Origin: Candidatus Babelota bacterium
GTDB taxonomy: Bacteria; Babelota; Babeliae; Babelales; JABDEC01
Length of the DNA stretch: 38,194 nucleotides
Assembly (NCBI GenBank): GCA_013286795.1
Contig: JABDFA010000001.1
Coordinates: forward strand, 1-38,194
Direction: 5' to 3'
Shown: piece after piece, positions 24,020 to 36,553 of the stretch
Layout: each line of letters starts with the position of its first letter
Numbering within the stretch: position 1 is the first letter of the stretch
Notes under the pieces: model-generated
The model's input: only the letters and a program-made list of their open reading frames with translations
Databases searched by the model: none
What the model was told of the DNA's origin: nothing
Translations under genes and position numbers: made by a program

Positions 24020-25834
24020 TTAAACAGTAAATTTAGAAATTGCAGTTGCTATTGTATTTCCTGAACTAGTAACTAAAAATACGATTATCGAATGATTTCC
24101 ACCAGCAAGACCGGCTGTTGCACCGGCACTCCAATTTCCATTGGAATCCGTGGTAACATAGTTAAAATACTTTCCATCTAAATATAATAGAACGGCGGTG
24201 TTGGCCAAAGTTGATCCACCAGAAACTGTAGGATGATTATTTGGAGCCATTGTATTGTTTGCCGGTGATGTAATAGTTATTGAATCTGTTGCATTAACAG
24301 TAATTTGACGCGCGCTACCCGCTACTTTATTACCTGTTAAAAGCAAGTCAGCTTCTATTACATGTAACCCACCTGTTAAAATATTTGTTTGCCCTAGATT
24401 CCATGCTCCCGTAGTGCTTGTTGTGCCGGTTGCAAAAAACACACCATCAATTAAAATTTTTGCTGTTACTCTTGAAGTGGAAGACGTGCCTTGTACATTA
24501 GGTCTTCTAGTATTGATTACTGAATTATTAACTAATGAATTTAATGTAATATATTGGTTGTTGCTTTTATTAACTCTTATTAAAGCAAATTCAGGTTTGT
24601 TAAATTGTCCGCAAATAGTGTAACCTGCAGCCAAAATTTGTCCATCAGATTGAATGGCAACTGAATTAGGTTCAGCACCATTTTTTATTGCTATAACCAT
24701 GGAACCGTTATTACCAAAACTTGTATCAACAGAACCGTTTGTGTTATAACGAGTTATTCCAAAGTTGTTTACCTCATTTCTGAAAGCGTTTCCTGCTGAA
24801 ACAATTTTACCATCAGATTGTATAGATATTGCATTTGAATAAGATGTATCACCTAAGTTGGTGATCACGGATCCTGAAGTTCCAAATGAACTATCTATGC
24901 TACCATTTGAATTGTAACGAACCAATAACATTTGAGGATTATTTCCAGTAAATCCTGATGCTAAGATTTTTCCATCAGACTGAATGGCAACAGAATTAAT
25001 GGTTGAAATTAATCCGGTTGTAGTTATTGTAACCCCATTATTGCCAAAAGATGTATCAAGAGAACCATTTGTATTATAGCGTGCCACTGTAAATTGATTT
25101 GTGAAGTTCGAGTCTGTTGCATAACCACCGACTACAATTTTTCCATCAGATTGTATTGCAACTGAATTAATCGCTGATTGTTGTCCGATAATTAAAGTTA
25201 CAATACCAGTACCATTAAATGTTGTATCAAGTGTTCCATTTGTATTGTATCGCGCAAGAGTGAAGTTGGGCTGTTTATTAATTATACTATTTCCTGCGGC
25301 TACAATTTTACCATCTGTTTGTATTGCGATTGATTGAACAAAAGCATTGTCATTTATTGTAGTTGTTACGCTTCCACTTGATCCAAAAGAACTATCTAAT
25401 GCCCCAGTTGTAGTATAACGAGTTAATGTAAATGAGTTAACTGTTCCACTGGAAGAAATTCCTCCGGCAACAATTTTGCCATCTGTCTGAATAGCAATAT
25501 CATTTATTTTTGAATTCGAAGCTACTAGGTTAACTACTTGTCCAGATGTACCAAACGAAGTATCTATTCCACCACCGGTATTATAGCGAGCTAATGTATT
25601 GAAATTTCCATTTCCATTAGTTGAGTATCCTGCAGTTACGATTTTACCGTCAGATTGAATCTTTATTTTATTAATTACAGATTCTACATTTACTTGTAAA
25701 GTTACAATTCCTGTGTTATTAGGGCTAAAAGTTGTATCTAAGTTCTCAGAGGCTTTTGCATAGTGGGAGATAAAGTTTAATAAAATTATTGGAATATAAA
25801 GTGATCGATTTTTTATTATCATTTTTTTTACCAT
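24020..25834 (-). CDS. Secreted delta-60 seven-unit protein with two Ig-like domains
   Basis: About 604 residues from the ATG at 25834 (MVKKMIIKNRSLYIPIILL signal peptide, ending near AKA). A TTG at 25888 would add 18 residues but overlaps the upstream gene. Seven delta-60 units run from IQSDGKIVTAG to IQSDGQILAAG, with LDTTFN/SFG turns. Two Ig-like domains follow (about 425-515, starting YITLNSLVNNSVINTRRP, and 515-604, starting SITITSPANNTMAPNNHP). It is the closest relative of the proteins at 22116 and 25854. It lies 19 nt after the upstream gene and before the strong terminator, so it is probably the last gene of that transcript. Confidence 0.87.
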   Translation of the reverse strand: MVKKMIIKNRSLYIPIILLNFISHYAKASENLDTTFSPNNTGIVTLQVNVESVINKIKIQSDGKIVTAGYSTNGNGNFNTLARYNTGGGIDTSFGTSGQVVNLVASNSKINDIAIQTDGKIVAGGISSSGTVNSFTLTRYTTTGALDSSFGSSGSVTTTINDNAFVQSIAIQTDGKIVAAGNSIINKQPNFTLARYNTNGTLDTTFNGTGIVTLIIGQQSAINSVAIQSDGKIVVGGYATDSNFTNQFTVARYNTNGSLDTSFGNNGVTITTTGLISTINSVAIQSDGKILASGFTGNNPQMLLVRYNSNGSIDSSFGTSGSVITNLGDTSYSNAISIQSDGKIVSAGNAFRNEVNNFGITRYNTNGSVDTSFGNNGSMVIAIKNGAEPNSVAIQSDGQILAAGYTICGQFNKPEFALIRVNKSNNQYITLNSLVNNSVINTRRPNVQGTSSTSRVTAKILIDGVFFATGTTSTTGAWNLGQTNILTGGLHVIEADLLLTGNKVAGSARQITVNATDSITITSPANNTMAPNNHPTVSGGSTLANTAVLLYLDGKYFNYVTTDSNGNWSAGATAGLAGGNHSIIVFLVTSSGNTIATAISKFTV

Positions 25835-25853
25835 AAATGTTTGAGTACATGAA

Positions 25854-27722
25854 TTATGAAACAATGAATCTAGAAAATGAGTCAGCAATTAAGTTACCTG
25901 CTGAATTAATTATTATTGCTTCTATGACATGGGTTCCACTTGACAATGTCCCTGTTGACGATACGCTCCAGTTTCCAGAGTTATCAGTAGTGGTGGATCC
26001 AAAGAAAATTCCATCTAAGAATACTAGCACTTCTTTACTAATCAAATTGGAACTACCATTGATTGCAGTTGTGTTCCCCCCAATTGTTGTTGCATGAGTA
26101 GGTGTGGTAATTGTAATAAAATCATTGGCATTTACATTAAAATCAACTGCATAGTCAGCGATTTTTATACCGCTTACTAATAAATTAGATTGAATCACGT
26201 GTGTGCCGTTAGATAAAATATTTGTATTTCCAACGTTCCAAGCACCAGTAGCACTTATTGTGCCTGTCGTAAATAAACTGCTGTCAATTAAAACATCTAC
26301 TTCAGCGCCTGTAGCAGATGCAGTTCCTGCAACAGTTGGTGTTCTTGTCAGTATTGTAGAACCATTTGCAATAGATGTTATAGTTATAAAATCTGTATTG
26401 TTCCTATTTAATCTAGCTAAAGCAAATGAATTTAAATTTGTATCATTTGAAAATGCCAATCCTCCAGCTACAATTTTTCCATCAGGTTGTATTAGTATGG
26501 AGTTAGCTTGAGCAAAATCTTGGACCATTACGGTCTCTATTCCACCAGTTCCAAAAGTTGAATCAAGAGTGCCATTTGAATTTAGACGTATAACTGCAAA
26601 TAGAGCTACTGGATCATTAGTATAACCACCAATTACAATTTTTCCATCAGATTGAACAGCTATTGAAGTTCCGGCTGCTCCATTTGCAAAATTTGATATA
26701 TCCGTAGTAAATATACCACTAGTTGCAAATCCCGTATCCAGAACTCCGGCAGAAGTATAACGCGCTACTGCAAATTGTTGTAAACCACTTATTGTTGCAA
26801 AACCTGCGGCAACAACATTTCCACTACCATCAATAGCTATACCATTAATTTGATCACCATTTCCAATAGGTGTAACGATAGTGCCTGGTTGTGAACCTCC
26901 TGAATTGAATCCAGATGTATCCAGTGATCCATCTGGATTGTATCTTGCAAGAGCAAATTGATTATTAGTAGAAACATTCTTTGAAAATCCACCCGCAACA
27001 ATTTTGCCGTCCGAAGATTGAATTGTAATAGCATGAATTACAGCTTGAATCTGAATTTGCGTTGTTACAGTTCCCGGTTGAGATCCTCCTGGATTAAAGC
27101 CTGTTGTATCAAGACTGCCATCAGCTGCTAAGTAACGTGCAACAGCAAATAAACCGTTTCCAGAGATACTTGCTTCACCGCCGGCGACTATATTTTTGTT
27201 TGTGTCTAAAGCTATTGCGTTGATTGTTGATCCATCTCCAACTAAAGTTTTGACTATTCCTGCTGTACCAAAAGATGCATCAAGTCCACCTGTTGAACTA
27301 TATCGTGTTAATGCAAATTTAGTTGATATATTGTCATAAGCAAAACCACCAGCGATAATTGTTCCACTTGCGCCATTTATTCCGCCTGCAAAAGCTTGTG
27401 CTTCAACATCAATAGTTGTCAGAACAATACCATTACTACCAAAGGAAGTATCTAAAATACCACCTGTAGTATAACGTCCTAATGCAAATTGTGAATTACT
27501 ATCACCACCATAACCAATTCCTACAATTTTATTATCCGATTGTAGATTGATATTATAAATTTGAGCATTTTCATCATCTATATTTGTTGTTACTGTACCA
27601 TTATTACCGGGTCCAAAAGTGGTATCAAGTTCGTTCATTGCAGTTATGTAAAAATTTCGGCTTAAAATTATCGAAATAATTAATAATTTATTTTTAATAT
27701 TTATTTTTTTAGTCTTCATCAC
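25854..27722 (-). CDS. Secreted delta-60 seven-unit protein with two Ig-like domains
   Basis: 622 residues. Signal peptide around residues 12-28 (LLIISIILSRNFYITA). Seven delta-60 units follow. Some cores are off consensus (GASGTIIAGG, LDTNKNIVAGG, IDGSGNVVAAG), and two carry longer inserts of the type NPGGSQPGTVTT. Two Ig-like domains (about 439-530 and 531-622) end the protein (FITITSIANGSTILTRTP, FITITTPTHATTIGGNTT). AGGAAAA lies upstream of the ATG. A possible promoter lies in the 120-bp gap before it. It probably shares a transcript with the delta-60 gene that starts 19 nt downstream. Confidence 0.88.
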   Translation of the reverse strand: MMKTKKINIKNKLLIISIILSRNFYITAMNELDTTFGPGNNGTVTTNIDDENAQIYNINLQSDNKIVGIGYGGDSNSQFALGRYTTGGILDTSFGSNGIVLTTIDVEAQAFAGGINGASGTIIAGGFAYDNISTKFALTRYSSTGGLDASFGTAGIVKTLVGDGSTINAIALDTNKNIVAGGEASISGNGLFAVARYLAADGSLDTTGFNPGGSQPGTVTTQIQIQAVIHAITIQSSDGKIVAGGFSKNVSTNNQFALARYNPDGSLDTSGFNSGGSQPGTIVTPIGNGDQINGIAIDGSGNVVAAGFATISGLQQFAVARYTSAGVLDTGFATSGIFTTDISNFANGAAGTSIAVQSDGKIVIGGYTNDPVALFAVIRLNSNGTLDSTFGTGGIETVMVQDFAQANSILIQPDGKIVAGGLAFSNDTNLNSFALARLNRNNTDFITITSIANGSTILTRTPTVAGTASATGAEVDVLIDSSLFTTGTISATGAWNVGNTNILSNGTHVIQSNLLVSGIKIADYAVDFNVNANDFITITTPTHATTIGGNTTAINGSSNLISKEVLVFLDGIFFGSTTTDNSGNWSVSSTGTLSSGTHVIEAIIINSAGNLIADSFSRFIVS

Positions 27723-27812
27723 AATTTTCCTTTATTTTTAAAATTTAAATATACTTATTTTAATTATTATTTAATTCATATATCTCCTTTTATTTGGATT
27801 GTTGCGCTGGAT

Positions 27813-27839
27813 ATTATAGTTCCCATTACCAAAATTCAA
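27813..27839 (-). promoter_or_regulatory. Possible promoter of the delta-60 gene pair
   Basis: On the minus strand TTGAAT (27834-27839) and TATAAT (27813-27818) with a 15-nt spacer, shorter than ideal, about 90 nt upstream of the ATG at 27722. AAGGAGA occurs at about 27784-27790 but is too far from the start codon to serve it. Confidence 0.3.
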
Positions 27840-27842
27840 ATT

Positions 27843-30605
27843 TTATGACAATCTTACAATACTCAGGTTTGCGCTTGGTCTAATTGTACCTTGTCCCGCC
27901 GGGGCTATGCTTGTGGTAGTATTATTAGATCCGGCTTGTAATACAATAGTATCTCCTTTATTGAGTGATACGATGAAATCTTTAGCAACATTGCAAGCAA
28001 TATTTGCAGCAGAAGATTGATTGTTTGCTTGTGATCCGGCTATTTGTGCACCATTTTGTAAAATAACAGCAGAAACTAGAGCTGCTCCACCCGTTCTGAT
28101 AAAAAATAAATCATATGATATTAGGTAGGTACCAGTTTGTGGGCAAGTAAAAGTTTGTGTGCTTGATGTAGTTGAATGTTGCCAACCATTAATTGCGCCA
28201 TTGGTATTAAAGGTTATGTTTCCGAGAGTTCCACTATTTAATGTTTGGGATGTGGTATCATAAGCATAAATATAATTCAGTGGGTACACCTTTGTTAAAA
28301 ATACCCCTGTATTAACTGTTCCATTTTCTAAAATAGTCGAGTTTAAAATCATATTTCCAGTTAAAATTGAAACATCAGCGCCTGAGCCAAAAATTGAAGA
28401 GGCATATGAAGTAAACTGCGCATTTCCATTGGATGTTTCAACTCCAAATGCAAAGTTGCCTCCGGTCACTAATATTTGTGTATTGCTTATGTTGAATTTA
28501 TTTGCGGCATCTAATAAGACTCCCCGTTTTGCGCCGGTTCCATTAGATTTAACAACTATTGAACTGTTGTTAATAGCTATATTTGAAGAATCCGGTTGAC
28601 CCGTTCCATTTGAATGTATTCCATAAATATTTGAGCTTCCTGTTGTCCATGCAGTAGAATTATCAATAGTTAAAGAACTATTTTTTACTTTTGCTGTATA
28701 GGATGTTGTGCCAGGGAAAACTATTCCTCTTAATAGGTAATGTCCAGTTGATGTAAGTTTTAAACTTAAATCTTCTAATCTACTGTTTTCACCCATAGTT
28801 ATTAAATCAGTTCCTGTATTTACATTTTGTTTACTGATATTACATGCATTGGAATTTAAACCCTTAATTGAAATTCCCGTTGGAATTATGAAATTTTCAT
28901 AGTATGTACCAGGGTAAATCCATACAGTATCTCCAGATTGTGTTTGTGAAAGTGCCCCATTAATTGTTTTAAATGGAAAATTATTACGTTGACCATTTGT
29001 ATCACTGCCAAATATACTGTCAACACGTAATACTCCGCCAAATTCCGGATCAGGTGCATCAACAGTAAAAACATTTTCTACAGATAAAACTGTAGATCCT
29101 GTTACTATTAAATTAGCCAATATGGTATGAGTTGTATTTGTTAAAGGCAAAGTTATGCCAGCATTGAATGCTCCTGTGCTACTTAATAAACCTGTAGTTA
29201 ATAAAGTTCTATCCACTAGAACATCAACTTCTGCGCCCGTTATAGAGCCTGTCAAGAAAATAGAAGGAATTTTTGTTGTAATTGTTGAACTATTGATTGG
29301 AGTAGAAATATCTAATGAAAATTCATTACTTGTATTATATTGGGCTAATGTGAAACTTAAATTTGTTTCACCATTTGCTATGCCAAAGCCGGCAGCTAAT
29401 ATTTTTTGGTTTGTTTGAAGGTCAACTGCATTGGCTATACTATTATTCCCTATTGCTGTTGTTATGATTCCATTTGTACCAAATGTATTGTCTAAACTTC
29501 CATCAGTATTATACCTTGCAATAGCAAATTGATTTAAAAAATTTGAACTTGAAGTTGTACTTCCAACTACTACAATTTTTCCGTCTGCTTGAAGTGCTAC
29601 ATCATAAGCCTGGGAAATATCCCCAATGGCAGTTGTAACGATGCCATTTGTGCCAAATGTACTATCAAATGCTCCTGATGATGTTAAGCGTACTACCAGA
29701 AAAGTGTTATTTGCATTCACATTGGCTGTAGATCCTACCACAACTACATTACCTCCAGCATCTAATGCTAGAAAATTCCCAACAGATTTATTTCCTATGT
29801 TCGCTTTAACTACGCCATTAGTGCCAAAAGTTAGATCCAGTGCTCCATTAGCATTACCTCTAACTACAACCATTTGCGCTTCTACATTTCCAGGCTTGTA
29901 AAATCCTGTAGCCACAATTTTGTTATCAGGTTGTATTGCAAGTCCGTATGCTGCTACTTGAACATTCGGTATTGCTACAGATATATAACCAAGACCCCCT
30001 CCAAAAGATGTATCAAGAGATCCATCAGTATTATAACGGGCTGCTGCATAGTTTATGCCTGCTGTACCGGCTGCTACTATTAATTGATCTGAACGAATTA
30101 CCAAAGAATTTATAGTTGAACCATTTGTGCTAATAGTAGTTGTTACAATCCCATTTGTACCAAAATTCGTATCAAGAGATCCATCTGTATTGTAACGCGC
30201 AAGTGCGAATGAAGTTATTGAACCATCATTTGACCAACCCCCAATAACTATTTTATTGTCTGCCTGAATTCCTATAGCAGTAGCTTCTGAAACTTGGCCG
30301 ATATTAGTTATAACTGTTCCATTATTTCCAAATGATGTATCAAGAGTTCCAGTAGTATTATAACGTACTGTACAAAAAAATTGCTGTCCATTAGTTCCCG
30401 CGGAATAACCAGTTACAATAGTTTTTCCATCTGATGGTTGAATAACAGTATCATTAATGACCGAATCAACTCCTGCATTAATGTCAAAAGTAACAATTCC
30501 TGTACCATTCGTTCCATAACTTGTATCCAAACATTTATTTTTTATGCAAATTAGAAAGATTAAACAATAAATTATAGCTATTTTTTTATTATTTAAATTT
30601 ATCAT
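27843..30605 (-). CDS. Large secreted protein: delta-60 propeller, Ig-like, beta-helix, C1q-like head
   Basis: 920 residues. Signal peptide, then seven delta-60 units (about 25-425; cores from QPSDGKTIVTG to LQTNQKILAAG), then one Ig-like domain (about 428-515). Residues about 522-775 look like a right-handed parallel beta-helix of the DUF1565 kind: VDSIFGSDTNGQRNNFPFKT, GDTVWIYPGTYYENFIIP, GISIKGLNSNACNI, then many short Asn-rich rungs. The last ~140 residues (YIYAYDTT..., GWQHSTTSSTQTFTCPQTGT, YLISYDLFF) form a jelly-roll head like BclA/C1q, shared with the two collagen-like proteins upstream. The start ATG shares one base with the upstream stop (TAATG), so translation is coupled. Probably an extracellular trimeric or fibre-tip protein. 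Confidence 0.85.
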   Translation of the reverse strand: MINLNNKKIAIIYCLIFLICIKNKCLDTSYGTNGTGIVTFDINAGVDSVINDTVIQPSDGKTIVTGYSAGTNGQQFFCTVRYNTTGTLDTSFGNNGTVITNIGQVSEATAIGIQADNKIVIGGWSNDGSITSFALARYNTDGSLDTNFGTNGIVTTTISTNGSTINSLVIRSDQLIVAAGTAGINYAAARYNTDGSLDTSFGGGLGYISVAIPNVQVAAYGLAIQPDNKIVATGFYKPGNVEAQMVVVRGNANGALDLTFGTNGVVKANIGNKSVGNFLALDAGGNVVVVGSTANVNANNTFLVVRLTSSGAFDSTFGTNGIVTTAIGDISQAYDVALQADGKIVVVGSTTSSSNFLNQFAIARYNTDGSLDNTFGTNGIITTAIGNNSIANAVDLQTNQKILAAGFGIANGETNLSFTLAQYNTSNEFSLDISTPINSSTITTKIPSIFLTGSITGAEVDVLVDRTLLTTGLLSSTGAFNAGITLPLTNTTHTILANLIVTGSTVLSVENVFTVDAPDPEFGGVLRVDSIFGSDTNGQRNNFPFKTINGALSQTQSGDTVWIYPGTYYENFIIPTGISIKGLNSNACNISKQNVNTGTDLITMGENSRLEDLSLKLTSTGHYLLRGIVFPGTTSYTAKVKNSSLTIDNSTAWTTGSSNIYGIHSNGTGQPDSSNIAINNSSIVVKSNGTGAKRGVLLDAANKFNISNTQILVTGGNFAFGVETSNGNAQFTSYASSIFGSGADVSILTGNMILNSTILENGTVNTGVFLTKVYPLNYIYAYDTTSQTLNSGTLGNITFNTNGAINGWQHSTTSSTQTFTCPQTGTYLISYDLFFIRTGGAALVSAVILQNGAQIAGSQANNQSSAANIACNVAKDFIVSLNKGDTIVLQAGSNNTTTSIAPAGQGTIRPSANLSIVRLS

Positions 30606-33319
30606 TAAGCAATCCTTGTAATAATAATTGTTATGCTGGTTGGCGTAGTGGTAGCAATCCCTCCATTTTGAGGGGATAGTTGTACTGCTGTTGCACTACC
30701 TGCAAATTGGAAAGTTAATGCGCCAGTTGGATTATTAGCTGGCTGAACAAACATGAAATGATTTGAAGCAGTTTGTATTTTAGAATTTGCATTCAAAGTG
30801 ATAATTGATTGGCTTCCAGTTATTTGTGTTCCGCTAAAAAAGGCCATTATTTCTCCACTTTGATTATTGGCTGTCCCTAGAAAAGTTCCACTATAATCTA
30901 CAACATAAATCCCGGTAGCTTGTGCAATAAAAACTGATGTTGAAGTTGTCGTGCTATGAGTCCATCCAGTAATTATTGCATTAGTATTAATGTTTATTGG
31001 TTGATATTGATTCGGATTATTTGGAGTTTGAGTAGTTGTGTCATAAGCAAAAAGATAATTTTGTGAAGTTACATTTGTTCCAGTTGTACCAGTTACTCCT
31101 TGAGCTCCAGTAGATCCAGTTGTCCCTGTGGTGCCGGTGATACCGGTTGTTCCAGAAGTTCCGGTAGTACCAGTTGTACCTGTTGTGCCCGATGTACCAG
31201 AAGTTCCTGAAGTTCCACTGGTTCCAGTAGTACCGGTTGTGCCCGTAGTTCCTGTAGTACCCGAAGTTCCAGATGTACCACTAGTGCCAGACGTTCCTGA
31301 TGTTCCGGTGGTACCAGTAGTGCCAGTTGTTCCGGATGTGCCAGAAGTTCCTGAAGTCCCACTTGTTCCAGTAGTACCTGTAGTGCCTGAAGTTCCAGAA
31401 GTCCCACTAGTACCGGATGTACCGGTGGTACCTGTCGTACCTGATGTACCGGAGGTTCCTGAAGTTCCACTTGTTCCAGAAGTGCCAGTTGTGCCTGTAG
31501 TTCCCGTAGTGCCTGAAGTTCCAGAGGTCCCACTAGTACCGGATGTACCGGTGGAACCTGTCGTACCCGTAGTACCAGTTGTACCGGATGTACCGGAAGT
31601 TCCTGAAGTCCCACTTGTTCCAGTAGTGCCAGTTGTACCTGTAGTGCCCGTAGTGCCTGAAGTTCCCGAGGTTCCACTAGTACCAGATGTACCGGTAGTA
31701 CCCGTGGTACCTGTGGTTCCAGTAGTGCCGGTCCTACCCGTAATACCTGTTGTTCCATCAAATGGTCCTATATTAAAATTGCTTACATAAGATGCGACTG
31801 TTATGCCACTAATTAGCAAGTTTGCTTGAATAGCATGTGAACTATTGCTTGATAATGGATTTGTGTTACCAATATTCCAGTAACCAGTAAAACTTGTTGA
31901 GCCTGTGGTAAATGGCGTACCATCAACTGACACGTCAACTTCTGTTCCTGTTACCGAACCTGTACCAAAAACATTTGGTGTACGTGTTGTAATTGTTGAA
32001 CCATTTGCGGGGTTATCTATTACTATTGAATATAAATTATTGTTTGCATATCTTGCTATTGCAAAATCTAAAATGGTATTTGTACAATCTAATGATGATC
32101 CGGCTGCTAAAATAGCACCGTTACTTTGGATTGCTATTGAGTTTGCTAATGAAGAATTTCCAATTGCAGTTGTTATTATTCCTCCAGTTCCAAAAGTTGA
32201 ATCTAAAGTTCCTGTGGAAGTGTAACGAACAACAACAAAATTATTAACTCCATTTTGCATAGAAAATCCTGCTACGACAATATTTCCACTTGAGTCTATT
32301 GCAACAGAATTAGCTTGTGAAGCGCTGCCTACTATAGTTGTAACATAACCATTTGGATTTCCAAATCCGGTTGTATCCAATGTTCCATCAGTGTTATATC
32401 TAGCAACTGCTATTTGTTGTACTCCGGAGACAAATGCAGAACCTGCTACAACAATTTTGCCATTTGATGTTTGAATAGCTACAGATTGAGCTTGGCTAGA
32501 TGAGCCTATTGCTGTTGTAACATATCCTGGGGTTCCAAAATTTCCGGCATCAAGTGCTCCGCTTGCGGTATAGCGTGCAACAGCAAACAGACTTCCGGAC
32601 TGCATACTGGGAGAGTTACTAAATCCGGCTGCTACAATAAAATCATTTGAAGATTGAATTGCTATTGAATTGATACTTGATATGTCACCAATTGCAGTTG
32701 TCACTGTTCCACTTGTTCCAAAAGTTCCATCAAGAATTCCTGCTGAACTATAACGTGCTACTGCAAATTGTGAAAATCCATTAAAACTTGCAGAACCACC
32801 AGCGATAATTTTTCCGCTTGATTGGGCAGCAATTGATTGAATACTTCCACCATCACCAATTTGTGTTAAGGTAATCCCGCTTGTTCCAAATGTAGAATCA
32901 AGTATTCCAGCTGAGGTGTACCCGGCTAATGTAAAATAATTGATATTGTTGCTAAAAGAATATCCTCCTGCAACAATTCTTCCACTGCCTTGTATTAGTA
33001 TATTATTAATTTGGCCATTAAGTGATGTAGTTGTAATTCCATTAGTTCCAAATGTAGAATCGAGAATTCCACTTGTGTTATATCGTGCAAGTGCAAAATT
33101 ATATTGATTAGTAATAGTATATCCTGCAGCTATTATAAAACTATTTGATGTTTGTAGAGCAATACTATTTATTTGTGATTGACAGTTTATTTGTGTAGTT
33201 GTGTATCCTAAATTAGAAGTGCCAAAAGTGGTATCTAAACTTTGTAATTTTGTGAAAAATATAAAACTAAAAAATATAATTAAAAATCTTTTTTGAATCA
33301 TATCAAATTTTATATCCAT
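30605..33319 (-). CDS. Secreted protein: delta-60 propeller, Ig-like, collagen-like rod, C1q-like head
   Basis: About 904 residues from the ATG at 33319, which has AGGA 9 nt upstream and lies 1 nt after the previous stop. An ATG at 33364 would overlap that gene. A signal peptide ([21 protein letters not shown]) precedes seven delta-60 units (about 25-430). One Ig-like domain follows ([20 protein letters not shown]...). Residues about 515-750 are a collagen-like rod of Gly-Thr-Thr and Gly-Thr-Ser triplets, ending [15 protein letters not shown]. The last ~150 residues are a BclA/C1q-like head ([36 protein letters not shown]). It combines both protein types of the locus. It is expected to trimerise and sit on the cell surface. 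Confidence 0.87.
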   Translation of the reverse strand: MDIKFDMIQKRFLIIFFSFIFFTKLQSLDTTFGTSNLGYTTTQINCQSQINSIALQTSNSFIIAAGYTITNQYNFALARYNTSGILDSTFGTNGITTTSLNGQINNILIQGSGRIVAGGYSFSNNINYFTLAGYTSAGILDSTFGTSGITLTQIGDGGSIQSIAAQSSGKIIAGGSASFNGFSQFAVARYSSAGILDGTFGTSGTVTTAIGDISSINSIAIQSSNDFIVAAGFSNSPSMQSGSLFAVARYTASGALDAGNFGTPGYVTTAIGSSSQAQSVAIQTSNGKIVVAGSAFVSGVQQIAVARYNTDGTLDTTGFGNPNGYVTTIVGSASQANSVAIDSSGNIVVAGFSMQNGVNNFVVVRYTSTGTLDSTFGTGGIITTAIGNSSLANSIAIQSNGAILAAGSSLDCTNTILDFAIARYANNNLYSIVIDNPANGSTITTRTPNVFGTGSVTGTEVDVSVDGTPFTTGSTSFTGYWNIGNTNPLSSNSSHAIQANLLISGITVASYVSNFNIGPFDGTTGITGRTGTTGTTGTTGTTGTSGTSGTSGTSGTTGTTGTTGTTGTSGTSGTSGTSGTTGTTGTTGSTGTSGTSGTSGTSGTTGTTGTTGTSGTSGTSGTSGTSGTTGTTGTSGTSGTSGTSGTTGTTGTSGTSGTSGTSGTTGTTGTTGTSGTSGTSGTSGTSGTTGTTGTTGTTGTSGTSGTSGTSGTTGTTGTTGTSGTTGITGTTGTTGSTGAQGVTGTTGTNVTSQNYLFAYDTTTQTPNNPNQYQPININTNAIITGWTHSTTTSTSVFIAQATGIYVVDYSGTFLGTANNQSGEIMAFFSGTQITGSQSIITLNANSKIQTASNHFMFVQPANNPTGALTFQFAGSATAVQLSPQNGGIATTTPTSITIIITRIA
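31080..31770 (-). repeat. 9-bp tandem repeat encoding collagen-like triplets
   Basis: About 75 near-identical 9-bp units encode Gly-Thr-Thr or Gly-Thr-Ser. Third codon positions vary freely between units while the protein pattern is kept. Blocks of GTT triplets alternate with blocks of three or four GTS triplets. Confidence 0.85.
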
Positions 33320-33320
33320 A

Positions 33321-36553
<3,233 letters not shown>

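Noticed and set aside
31093..31790. Frames in both directions overlapping the shorter collagen-like region
   Set aside because: Low-complexity shadows of the 9-bp repeat, with no start signals or domain content.
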